In this document: piece after piece, positions 24,751 through 39,171 of the stretch
How the letters are laid out: each line of letters begins with the position of its first letter
Numbering within the stretch: position 1 is the stretch's first letter
From: Torreya grandis
Lineage: Eukaryota; Streptophyta; Pinopsida; Cupressales; Taxaceae
Direction: 5' to 3'
Assembly: GCA_037957365.1 (NCBI GenBank)
Contig: JARHVA010000122.1
Coordinates: 4,198,501-4,262,500, forward strand
Length of the DNA stretch: 64,000 nucleotides
Position numbers and translations under genes: made by a program
Notes under the pieces: generated by a model
What the model was told of the DNA's origin: nothing
The model's input: the letters and a program-made list of their open reading frames with translations, nothing else
Databases searched by the model: none

Positions 24751-26190
24751 ATCTCCAAAGTTGTAACCAATGAAAGTGCACCACATAGATTTAGCATCCA
24801 ACTTCTTTCTATTTTATTTATCAATGTGCATAAAAGCTTAAGAACCAAAAACTCTGAGAAATGAAAGATCTACCTTCTTACCTGTCCAAGCCTCTTTCAA
24901 AATTCCACCATCTAGTGCAGTAGAGGGTCCTCTGTTAATAAAGTAAATTGTAGTATCTACAACTTCTGCCCAAAACTGTAAGGGCAAACTAGCATACAAC
25001 CTCATACTCTATGCACACTCCATTATTGTTCTATTCATCCTTTTAGCAACTCCATTTTGTTGAGGTGTCCTTGGAACCATCCTTTCCCTGCATATTCCAC
25101 TCATAGAATAGTAACTATTGAATTTATTGCTACAGTACTCACCACCATTGTCAGATCTAAGGCACTTCAATCTCAAACCTATTTCATTCTCAACCAAATC
25201 TTTCCATTTCTTAAATGTGTCCAAAACATCAGATTTCTTCTTTATGCAATAAATCCATACCTTTCTTGTAGCATCATCAATGAAAGAAACATAATACCAT
25301 GATCCTCCAATAAAAGCTACCTAAGCTGGTCCCCACACGTCTGTGTGAACAAGATCCAACTTGTGCTTCTTCTTTATTGACCCAGTTTAGAGAAACCTCA
25401 CTTTCTTCTATTTTCCAAAAATACAATGCTCACAAAAATCTAGATCTATGCTTTTTAAATCTGAAAGCTTACCTTTTGACTTAATAATATTCATTCCCTT
25501 CTCACTCATGTGGCCAAGCCTACAGTGCCACAACTTTGCATCTACATCTAAAGTAGATAAAATAGAAGGAGAATAATCAGTAATACAATTACATAGATAA
25601 AGAGTACCTACTCTCTTACCTCTGGCTAATACAAGTGCACCCTTGGAAACTTTCCAAGATTCTGCTGTGAGAGTTATTGTGCAACCCTCATCACCCAACT
25701 TTCTTACAAAAATTAGACTCCTCTTTAGGACTGGGACATGCATGTCATCCTTCAACACCCATGTGTTGCCCATCTACAATTTCAGCGGCACTTCCCCTTT
25801 TCCAACAATTTGACAAGGCTCACCAACCCCTAAATAAATCTTTCCAAAGTCTCCATGGACATAATCATGGAAAAATACTCTATTTAGGGTTGCATGGAAA
25901 GAGGCAATAGAATCTAAAACCCAAGATTCTAATTTATCCAAGGAACATATAAGAGCATCTTGTGAAAAAATACCTGCATCATTTGCTTCTTTATTTCCTT
26001 CATGCTGATCTTCTACCAACCAACAATCTTTCTTTACCTGCCCTTTCTTTCCACAATACAGTAATTGATAATTTTTGACATTGAATTTCTCCATTATTAG
26101 CTTACTTTCTTCAACCATTGCTTTACTCCCACTCAAACAGAAAACCCCTATGAGTGACCTGTAATCAACAAACACTAACCTGCTCTGAAC
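24555..26190 (-). pseudogene. Tork/Tnt-like Copia gag-pol fragment (zinc knuckle, protease, integrase)
   Basis: The minus strand 26190-25774 contains a zinc-knuckle relic (YCGKKGQVKKDCW; first Cys and His lost), then the protease site WVLDSIASFHAT, where the usual D-S-G-A is D-S-I-A. 25773-25408 gives the GAG-pre-integrase domain LWHCRLGHMSEKGMNIIKSK and CEHCIFGK (the HHCC zinc site). 25224-25009 gives the integrase core with LRSDNGGEYCSNKF and TPQQNGVAKRMNRT; the catalytic Glu of NGVAER is Lys. 24801-24577 gives the integrase C-terminal region (WCTFIGYNFGDFRFQLWN). RT and RNase H are absent because the sequence ends in the palindrome. Most of gag is also missing: the knuckle begins only about 150 bp from the primer site. 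The frame is relatively well preserved, so it is younger than its neighbours. Confidence 0.9.
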
Positions 26191-26193
26191 CAG

Positions 26194-26290
26194 GCTCTGA
26201 TACCACTTGTTAGGATCTACACAGCACACAACTCTAATACCAGTTGTCAAGAATATAGAATAGAAAGCTTTGATACCAATTGTTAGGATC
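26194..26290 (-). other. Triplicated primer-binding site / LTR-edge unit
   Basis: On the plus strand GCTCTGATACCA (26194-26205), ACTCTAATACCA (26231-26242) and GCTTTGATACCA (26267-26278) recur with a 36-37 bp period. The first and third are followed by TTGTTAGGATC, the LTR edge. The minus-strand reading TGGTATCAGAGC is the classical binding site for initiator-Met tRNA. The third copy adjoins the LTR start at 26281. Confidence 0.85.
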
Positions 26291-27085
26291 CTACTCCTTA
26301 AGAGCACAATTGATTACCTTTTGTATAAGCAACTAAACATGAAATTTAACCAGAAGTAATATGTAACTAAAATTTAGAAACAACACAGAATATGAGAGAC
26401 AATACAATCTTATATTAACACTCTTCCAGAAGGAAATACAATGAATAAATCTCACTCTTCCCACACCTCTTGGGCGTACAGTAATTCTCCCTCAAGAGTT
26501 CTCTCTCTCAATTACAACCACAATCAACTCAATAATCGAGTTATTGTTTCCACCAGTCAGTAACAATACTGCTAGTCTACCAAGTACTCAAAGTACTCCA
26601 AGTAGATCTCCCTGATCTTGCTCCTTGTTGTGTTGCAGATCTCCTTGATCTTGCTACCCCATAGATCTCTTTTGACCTTGCACACACACACCTATAGATC
26701 AAATGACCTTACTTACCATGTAGATCTCCCCTGATCTTGCTACCTATAGATCAACTGATCTTACACACCTGGAAGAACCCTTGTTCTTGTCCTTGACAAG
26801 TCCTTTTGATCCTTCACCCCTTACAATATATCCCCATGGGTCTCTTAAATATATCCCATACAAACAATAATTAGACTTCCCAATTACAATATTAGAAACG
26901 TAGACTCAAGACTAAAATTAGTCTTTTACATGCAAACTAATTGTTTGTCTAAAATTAGACCAGTTCTGAAAGCGCATACAAATGCACATAGACACAGGTT
27001 GCCGACATCGGTTCCTATCTGACTGATGTCGGCTGACCCCTAACCTATGTCGGTTATTGCGTAGCTGAATATGACCGACGTCGAT
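26281..27085 (-). repeat. 5' LTR of the Copia element (right edge uncertain)
   Basis: Begins TGTTAGGATC at 26281, next to the primer-binding site. On the minus strand a TATA-like TATATTTAAG lies at 26844-26853, upstream of a short repeat-rich transcribed part. No second LTR exists in the window, so the outer edge is not defined. Candidates run from 26996 to about 27085. The outer part contains the palindromic CCGACATCGG and CTGATGTCGG pair (27002-27035). Confidence 0.65.
26602..26775 (+). repeat. Short degenerate repeats in the Copia LTR
   Basis: About six variants of AGATCTCCCTGATCTTGCT spaced 20-40 bp apart (near 26603, 26638, 26663, 26695, 26721 and 26748). They lie downstream of the TATA-like box on the minus strand, in the probable R/U5 part. 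Confidence 0.75.
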
Positions 27086-31275
<4,190 letters not shown>

Positions 31276-33703
31276 TGATATATGGGGGTGAATAAGTTTT
31301 TGAAAACTTTCATTTAATTATCCTTTAACAATATTTTAACCATGACAACAATACAGTGATATAACAATGCATAAAGAATAATTCATATGAGCATAACACA
31401 ATAAACCACAAAGGGAATAAAAAATAATGTGATATCTGAAAATGAAATACATTCCTTTAAAAAAAAATACCAAATTCTATTTATCACCAACTCAACTTGG
31501 AGCACCAACCCCAATAAGGTTAAGCACCCACTTGACTAGGCTTTAGCAAGCACCTACTTACATGGAAGCACAAAATCCCTAAGTGACTCAAAATAAAATA
31601 AAAAACCTCATGAATTTTTATCACCACACCTATTATCTGATGTTATGGTCTCATTTTAAGACCTCCTTATACTCAACCATGCAATATTTTATTCACTTGT
31701 GTTGCATATTCACAAATAGGCCTAAAATGCCTTGTATATCTACTAGACACATGGTCATACACCTTCAAAATACTAGGTAATACATATAATAAATATTATA
31801 ACATATTATTAATATGATTAAAATTATCTTTGAACCCATTTTGGTCTAAAACAACTCAATTAGGCCTCATTTCTCTTTTAGGTGTCATGAAGATCTAATT
31901 GCATTAGGTCTGACCTCTTAATGCCAAAACTGATATTTATGGGACCAGATGAATCTTTTCAATAATAAAAAACCATTAAAATTATTATTAAATTATCTAT
32001 ATTTACCTCTTCCATGTTTTTTTAGACCTATATCTTTTGTTCATAGCATGAAAGTTCCTTTAGGACAAATTGCCCTATTAGGCCTGCGTACCTCAAAAGT
32101 CTATCTTGCAAAAATGTAGTTTAAAAATCCTTAAGATGTTGAAATATAAAAAATTAAACATCTATATAGGTTTTAAATGACATCAAGGTCATCAAATATA
32201 TTTAGGAGATAAAGTCTCAAGAACATCTCTGCAACTCGCTTACTTAGAACTGCCAATTCACCTCAAAAACAAGTCATGATGAATTAGACCTCCAACACCT
32301 GTGAAGACACTTGTCATGAATCTTGATGAATTTAAAAGTTTATATGAGATATATATATCATATTTATAAAAATAAATAAAATCATATGGTCTAATTCAAA
32401 ATATTGGTCTTTTAGATCAATTTCTTGACCCTATCTTTCACAGTCCTATCTAAACTAGATAGGCCATTTTATGAGAAATGTTTTCACTACATAAACTTAC
32501 CACAAAATATTATAAAATAATGATAATTAATTAAAATTATTAAATAAATTCATGCAATTTTTTTCACCAATCTATCATGCATAGAACTTGAAATCTATCT
32601 TTTCATCTCTACCTAGGTTTTACACTATTGTCACCATTAGGTTTGTTCGTGACTAGCTAACTTGGATGAATAAATTATAAAATTTGAAGGATATAAAATA
32701 TCTATAAATAAAAATGAAAATTTAAAATGAGTCTATATATTCTTACACCATCCATTTTATTTTATTGACCAATACAACTTTTGAGAGCTATAACAACTTC
32801 TTGATAAATAAGCTTGTATCTATGTATTTTCTCTCTCATCTGACTAACCACCACTACATGAAGGTAATTGGGAGATTTGAATACATTATACAATAACTTT
32901 TATATAAATTTTAATCCATTATGATCTGATTTTAACAATATCTTTCATATGGGGTCCTTATTAGGGTTTTAGGGAGGTTTAACATAGTTTTTGGTGTTAA
33001 GGATTGTTCATAAAAGACTACCATTTGAATCCAAAAATAATTCATAGAGATATTATCTAATACCCTTACCCATCTCTTCTTAACAGGTCATATTCCCATG
33101 TAGAGTTTACATGTGCCAACAAACATTTAAAAGTGATTTTTAGGTCTTGAGACCTCGTTTTATGAACTCAAAAAGGCTTAAAACACTAATTCATGTAATT
33201 TCCTTCAAAACATGACCTCAAACATTGTGATAATAACTAGGAAAAACTTATATCACCTTTTTCCATGCTCATAAATACATAATTTCCTTAAAATTTCATC
33301 TTCATACCTCATTAGGCTGGGCAGGGTCTAAGAGTGGTCGAGGTGTAGACCTAGATTGAAGGTCCTACCCCTATAGGCTCACCCTAAAACTCTTATGAAT
33401 GATTTTATACCTTTATCTCATGACCAAATAGTTCAAAATAACCTTTTCATGCATGTGTTCATTCATTTTTCATACACACACCTCTTCATGTCATGACTAG
33501 GCTTCCTATTCATTTTATCATCAATAATATGTACCTTTATGTAAGCATAAGGCATTAGTTGCCTTTAAATTATCTCTTTATTTATATCATAAAACCAATC
33601 TCTCAATGCACCTTATCACATCATACACTACCAACTAGGCTTATTCACCTTTGAAATCAACCTTCTCAAGATGCACCTTTGACATCAATGATAATACTTA
33701 ACA
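31276..33703 (-). repeat. 3' LTR of the Sirevirus
   Basis: Colinear with 39172-42155: shared blocks include ATAACAATGCATAAAGAAT, AACTCAATTAGGCCTCATTT and GCTATAACAACTT. It begins at TGATATATGGGGGTGAAT and ends ...CTTAACA, where the polypurine tract adjoins. The many substitutions relative to the 5' LTR indicate a long time since insertion. Confidence 0.88.
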
Positions 33704-33718
33704 ATCTCTCCCTTTGTC
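33704..33718 (-). other. Polypurine tract of the Sirevirus
   Basis: The minus strand reads ACAAAGGGAGAGAT directly before the LTR start TGTTAAG. This matches the conserved Sirevirus plus-strand primer. Confidence 0.85.
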
Positions 33719-33989
33719 ATTGATGGTAACCACTCTCAGAAGCTTATATCAATAGGTAATTTCATAATCAATATAAACTTTATCCCCCTTTGAAATAAAT
33801 AACTATAACTTCTTATATCACACCTCTTTTAACCAAAATACTCAACACATAGTATTATGAGTTTATGAATCAACATACAAACATGCTCCTCCTATCTTCA
33901 TGCATAATTTATTAGCACAAATCCCCTACTCTTCGAGCTAATGAACCACATGATTATCTAATCATATGAACTTGAATTCCTTAATGACT

Positions 33990-34600
33990 AGTAGGGGAAA
34001 TAAATATACCTAATACTTGTCTTATATGTTCAAATGTTACCTTTGAAAGTGTCTTGGTCAAAATGTCTACAATCTAATCATTTGTAAAAACATATTCAAT
34101 TTTAACACTTTATTTACTTACCTTCTCTCATAGTAAATGATACTTGATGGGAATGTGTTTATTTCTTGAGTGAATGATACAATTCTTTGAGATGCTTATG
34201 GTACTTTTATTGTCACAATAGATAAGACTGGGACTATCATACTCTACCTTTTAGTATTTTAAGGTTTGTCTCATCCATATGAATTTAGTGTAACATGAAG
34301 CTACTAAAATTTATTCAACCTCATAATTATATAGTTACACAAATGGATGCTTCTTTCTTATCCATGATACTGGACACTCTCCTAAGTATAAGTCTCCTCC
34401 ACTAGTTTTCTTCCTATCATCTAGACTCCCTACCCAATTTACATTCATATAGGCTATCAAGTTAAACTCCTTGATCCTAGGATACCATAAGCTAAATTAC
34501 ATAATCCCCTTGAGATAACTAAGTATTCTTTTGAGAACTTGCAAATGATTTTCCTTTGGGTCTACTTGAAATATTCCCACAAGGCCTACTTCTTACATGA
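33990..34600 (-). pseudogene. Sirevirus RNase H remnant
   Basis: The minus strand contains SGGDLYLGECPVSWIRKK, then SPSLIYCDNKSTISISKN with HSRNKHIPIKYH, and the terminal ILTKTLSKVTFEHIRQVLGI. These correspond to the T-S-G...S-W...C-D-N-x-S-A-I...H-S-R-T-K-H-I-D-I...F-T-K-P-L blocks of Copia RNase H. The D and H of catalytic blocks are partly retained. TAG stops interrupt it. It degrades the RNA strand of the RNA-DNA hybrid in an intact element. Confidence 0.85.
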
Positions 34601-35680
34601 TGTCAGGTCTAGAGGTAGTAATTTATAAAAAACTTCCAATCATTGACCTATATGATGTCAAATTTACATTTAGAGATCCATCTTTGCTTAACTTACATCA
34701 TATAATCATAGGTATGATAAGTAACTTGCAATATTCCATCTCAAAGCTCTTCAACATCTCTCTTATGTACTTATCTTGTGAAATTAATATACCTTTTTTT
34801 TATTGATTAATTTATAACCCAATAAATAATGATAGTTCTCCCAACATGGACATCTCAAACTTATTATTCATCATAGTTTCAAAGGATTTAGTCATATTCT
34901 CATTACTTTATCCAAATGTGATGTCATCCACATAGACAACTACTATTAACTGATAGTCATCTTCTATCTTTATGTATATATTACTATTTTTAACTCCTTT
35001 CTTGAATCCTTGGTCCAACAGATACTTGTCCAATCTTGAGTAGCAAGCTCTAAGATATTTATTTATACCATAAAGAGAATTTTTAAATATACAAACATAG
35101 TCCTTATTACCTGATAGTGATAAACCCCTAGGTTGATTTATGTATACCTCCTTTTCCAAGTTCTCCTTCAAAAAAGTAGATATGACGTCCATCTGATACA
35201 CTTTGAAACCTTTAAACCTTATAAATGCTAGAAATAATATGATATCCTCCAATATTGATACTAGATCAAATGTCTCCTAAGAAAATACCACTTAAACTTG
35301 TGTATACCCCTTGCATACCAATCTATCCTTGTTCCTAGTGACTTCTCCATCTTCATTCAACTTATTTATAAAAGCCCATTTTGTGCCAATGACATTCTTG
35401 TCATTAGGCTTAGGAAATAGTTCCCAAGTCTCATTCTTTTCTATTTGGTCTAACTCCTCATTCATAGAACCTATTAAAAACTTGTATTTTATTACTTCTA
35501 CAAGGTTCTTATGTTTAATATTAGACAATAAAGAAATATTCTCTTGATTTATGTTGTGTACTAGTCTTCTCCTTGTTTGAATACATTTCATCTTTATTGT
35601 CAATGATTTGTGATTCATGATGGTCTTTTTGAATATGTCTTGAAGGACCTTTTGAATCTTGTCTTTCCTCAATTTCTTCT
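34600..35680 (-). pseudogene. Sirevirus reverse transcriptase remnant
   Basis: 35672-35292 encodes the RT N-terminal region: SMNEELDQIEKNETWELFPK, then NVIGTKWAFINKLNEDGEV and RLVCKGYTQV. 35252-34908 carries the palm, with FKVYQMDVISTFLKENLEKE (usual Q-M-D-V-K-S-A-F-L), SLYGINKYLRACYSRLDKYL and the catalytic YVDD box in VVVYVDDITFG. 34860-34600 gives the RT C-terminal region with GELSLFIGLQI. The two halves are separated by stops near 35290. Length and spacing agree with Copia RTs. Confidence 0.92.
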
Positions 35681-35689
35681 TCTTCTTGA

Positions 35690-36620
35690 TTAATCTTTAT
35701 TGTTTCCTCTTCATTATTGAAGTCTAGATTATCTGATGTATCCTTTGACTATGAGTGTGACTTCTTAGAACTTGCCTCATCAATCTTCACATTAGTACTT
35801 TCTACTATCTTTGATAACCTCTTATTATAAAATGTATAGGCTAAGCTCACTAATGACTATTCTAAGAATATACCTTCATCAGATCTAGAATCAAACTTAC
35901 CTAAGTCTTCTTCATCTCTTTTGATGAAGAATTTTCTTCTAAACACTCTAAAGTGTTCCACATTAGTAGGTATGCCTTTACATAGTTCATAAGAGGTTTT
36001 ATTGCCATTAGTCCTTATATGTCCTCTATTCATAATTTAGACTGGATTAATTGCTACCTCTCTCTAGTATCCATCATCTAACCTTTATTCATTTAGCATA
36101 GTCCTTGTCATTTTTTTAAACTATCATATTCTTTATTTCAACTACCCCATTCTATTGAGGTGTCCTAGTTATTGAGAACTGTCTCCTTATTCTATGGACA
36201 TCACAAAAGTCATAAAACTCATTATACCAAAACTATCCTCCTCTATCATATCTTAGGAACTTGACATTCACATTATTTTCATTCTCAACAAGAGCCTTGA
36301 ATGACTTTAAGTTTTTAAGAGCTTCTTAAATTTTTTTTAAGAATGCTACGCAAGTCATTTTTGTGTAGTCATCTATGAGTAACATGAAGTAACTATCTCT
36401 TTGAATGCTTTGAATTCTTATAAGTCCACAAATATTAGTGTGTATTAACTCTATAGGTCTTTTAGTAAAATACTCTTCTTGAACCTTCTTCTAATGTTCT
36501 TACCATTTTGACATGCTTTACAAAGTGTGTTTATGGGCTTGGTGAATTTAGGCATATTCTTCACAGACTTCTTAGAGCCTATCTTGACCATATTATCAAA
36601 GTTTATTTGGCCTAACCTTC
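35690..36620 (-). pseudogene. Sirevirus integrase remnant
   Basis: The minus strand around 36290-36105 reads LRYDRGG, then FYDFCDVHRIRRQFSITRTP and NGVVEIKN, retaining the catalytic Glu and its neighbours, with a TAG in place of the second Gln of PQQNG. Downstream, 36000-35800 encodes HFRVFRRKFFI, LGKFDSRSDEGIFLE and AYTFYNKRLSKIVESTNV, the conserved integrase C-terminal region of Copia elements. The HHCC zinc domain (36500-36620) is poorly readable. Confidence 0.85.
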
Positions 36621-37030
36621 TATGTCATATCCAAATTTCATCCATCTTGATCATAAAGCATCTCTCCTTATTGATCTCATTCAAGACATATAGATTGTTC
36701 TTAGTCCTCTTAGCATTGGCAATTAGCCTTCCTAATTTGGGTCTCCTTATATCACACCCTCTATCATGAAAGGTTAGTGTGTGTCCATGTTTGTACATTT
36801 GACCTAAACTAAGTAGGTTATGTTTCAAACCTTACACATAAAACACATTCTTGATCTTGGTCTTCCCATTATCCAAACTCAATATACTCTTGCCAACTAT
36901 ATTGGTAGTTGTGTTATCTCTAAATCTCACTATTCCTATATCATTCGTATTTAATGAGATGAACTTGCTCTTGTCCCCTGTCATGTGGCTTGAGAAACCA
37001 CTATATTTATACCATTTCATGCCTTCATCT
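36620..37030 (-). pseudogene. Sirevirus protease remnant
   Basis: 37020-36832 reads MKWYKYSGFSSHMTGDKSKF followed by IVRFRDNTTTNIVGKSILSL and NGKTKIKNVFYV. The Copia protease site W-x-x-D-S-G-C-S-R-H-M-T-G is clear, but the catalytic Asp is changed (KYSG). 36828-36625 continues with MKHNLLSLGQMYKHGHTLTF, the sequence leading into the integrase. Confidence 0.9.
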
Positions 37031-37129
37031 TGGATGTGAAAGGTAGTCTGATCTAGTATAGAATCTTCTCCTTTAGTCTTCTACACCTCCTTCACCTTGT
37101 CCATAGGGTTTAACTTCTTGATCCACTTC

Positions 37130-39070
37130 TCAGTGGTGTGATCATATAACCTTTTGTCTTATCTGATCTTCTTAATTTGCCTTATCTTATTATCCCTTAC
37201 AATATGTCCTCTATAATCATAATTATAACATGAAAATTTTCTTCTACTATTGAAAAGGATATTTACCCTATTCCTCCATGATGAATTGATTCTAGCACGA
37301 TGTCTACAATCTATAGCTCTATGTCTATACTGATTGCATGAGAAATAGTAACCATTAAAAGGATTCACATTCCTTGTATATATAATGTTTAATGATGCAC
37401 CTATACCTTTGTTGTCTCTTTAAAGAGTCACATTCTTCTTGACTTGTTGATGACCAATTTTAGTCTCATAGTTGAGATTTTATGCATAGGTCTTTACTCT
37501 ATCAGTACCATCACTTCTAGATAGTTCATTATCCTTTGAGGTTTGACTCTCTTTGTTTTTATTTATATCTTATTTGAATCTAAGACTTGTATTTTCATGT
37601 GGATACCTATGACTATTCAAAATATCACTAATAACTTCGGTGCTCTTTTCAAATTTCTGATGTGTCTTCAATTTGACTATCATTTGATCCAATTCTACCT
37701 TCAAGGACTCTATTTCTATTCCAAACTTGATGAATTATTCCTCCTTGGTCTTAAGACTTATAGTGACAATCTCAATATGATTTACCAACTATTTTATGAT
37801 CTCCTCATGTTCATTTGTGTTGTTACTTAGTCTTTCTTCAAAGAGATTGATTTGTTCCTCATAATTCTTAGCTAATGATCTTAGTTTCTAATTGTTCCTT
37901 CTTTTAAACCTCAACTCCTCTAGATCACTCACCAAACTTCCCTGAAGGTTCACGTCAGGCTCTTCTTCATTTGATTTTTCATCATACATAAGAAGTTTCC
38001 CTTTTAAACAACCTTCATTATATATTTTTATATCCATGAATAAGGTTTCATTGCTATCATGATCATTACTATCATCATCACTATTAGATGTAATTATGTC
38101 ACCTAAATTAGAGGAACTATTGTATTCTTTGATATAAAAACTTCTCTTGTTCTTGAACGATCCTTTCTTTCCTTCATACTTCTTGAAACTTTTTTTATTC
38201 TTATCAAGCTTATAAAACTTTTTATCATCACCATGATGTTCATCATACTCTCCATTATGCTCATTATTATCCTTGTCAAGACATTTAGATGAAAAATTAT
38301 TGATCTTACCATAGTTAAAACACTTGAATGGAAACTTTCCCTTATACTTACCTGATCCTTTCCTTAGTTTTCTCACAAACATGGCTTCTATCTTGTCATC
38401 ATCAATGTTTGTATCAACTTCATCCTTGACCTTTTTACCTTATGAATTTTCCTCAACTTTGAATTCAAATTCCTTATATAAGGTATTCCATCACTTGTTC
38501 TCATTTCATAGGTAATCAATAAGCCATGAAGCTCATCCATATGTAGTATGTTAAGATATTTGATCTCCTCCATAGTAGAGACTTTTAAATCAGACTTAGA
38601 TGTCAGGTATCTTAGTATCTTTTATACTACTATTTACTATTCCAACTTCTCTCCTATAACTCTAATGACATTTACCACTTCATCTATTCTTCACATATAA
38701 GATGCAATGTTTTCATCCTCCTTCATTCTCAGAATTTCAAATTACCTTCGGTGGTTTACAACTTTGCCAACTTCACTTTGGTGTCTCCTTCATAAATGGT
38801 TTGAAACATTTCCAAAATCCATTTGGATTTATCACAATGCAAGACCTTTACAAATTATAACTCTAAGAGACCACAAAATATGGCATTCACTACCTTAGAG
38901 TTGTTCTCACTTGCCTTCTTGACTACTACATCAGTTGGTAGTGTAGAAGGTGGAGTAAATCCATCAACAAAATATTGTCATATGTCATAGCCCAAGTACA
39001 TTAGATAGGTGTTATTTTTTTCTCCAAAATACATAGTTCATCCTACTAAAGAGATAAACCTTATTGGTTG
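37130..39070 (-). pseudogene. Sirevirus gag remnant with zinc knuckles
   Basis: From 39070 the minus strand reads TYLMYLGYDI and FVDGFTPPSTLPTD, the start of the UBN2-type Copia gag. VNAIFCGLLEL and KVLHCDKSKWILEMFQTIYE follow (38780-38900), then a region near 38700 with FEILRMKEDENIASY. 38573-38388 holds MEEIKYLNILHMDELHGLLI. A CCHC knuckle relic KCFNYGKINNFSSKC is at about 38310-38340, with Tyr for the second Cys and Asn for His. An acidic-basic linker follows. Two further knuckle relics lie at 37159-37368 (SCNQYRHRAIDC and SCYNYDYRGHIVRDN). Multiple knuckles are usual in Sireviruses. Confidence 0.88.
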
Positions 39071-39150
39071 AGAAACCTATTTGTACTTAATGACTAAAGA
39101 TGTTTGTGCTTTTAAGATAACCTTTAAGCTGATAGGCATGCTTCAAAAGA

Positions 39151-39166
39151 CCAGGATCTGATATCT
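39151..39166 (-). other. Primer-binding site of the Sirevirus (degenerate)
   Basis: The plus strand CCAGGATCTGATATCT is the complement of TGGTATCAGAGCCTGG with a few changes. It lies five bases inside the 5' LTR edge, so initiator-Met tRNA priming is inferred. Confidence 0.75.
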
Positions 39167-39171
39167 AACAT

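Noticed and set aside
25057..25302. Plus-strand frames at 25057-25302 and 25677-25910
   Set aside because: Antisense of the Copia integrase and protease region.
36527..36769. Plus-strand frames across the Sirevirus (35311, 36527, 36851, 37543, 38324, 38707)
   Set aside because: Antisense shadows of gag-pol domains that read clearly on the minus strand.
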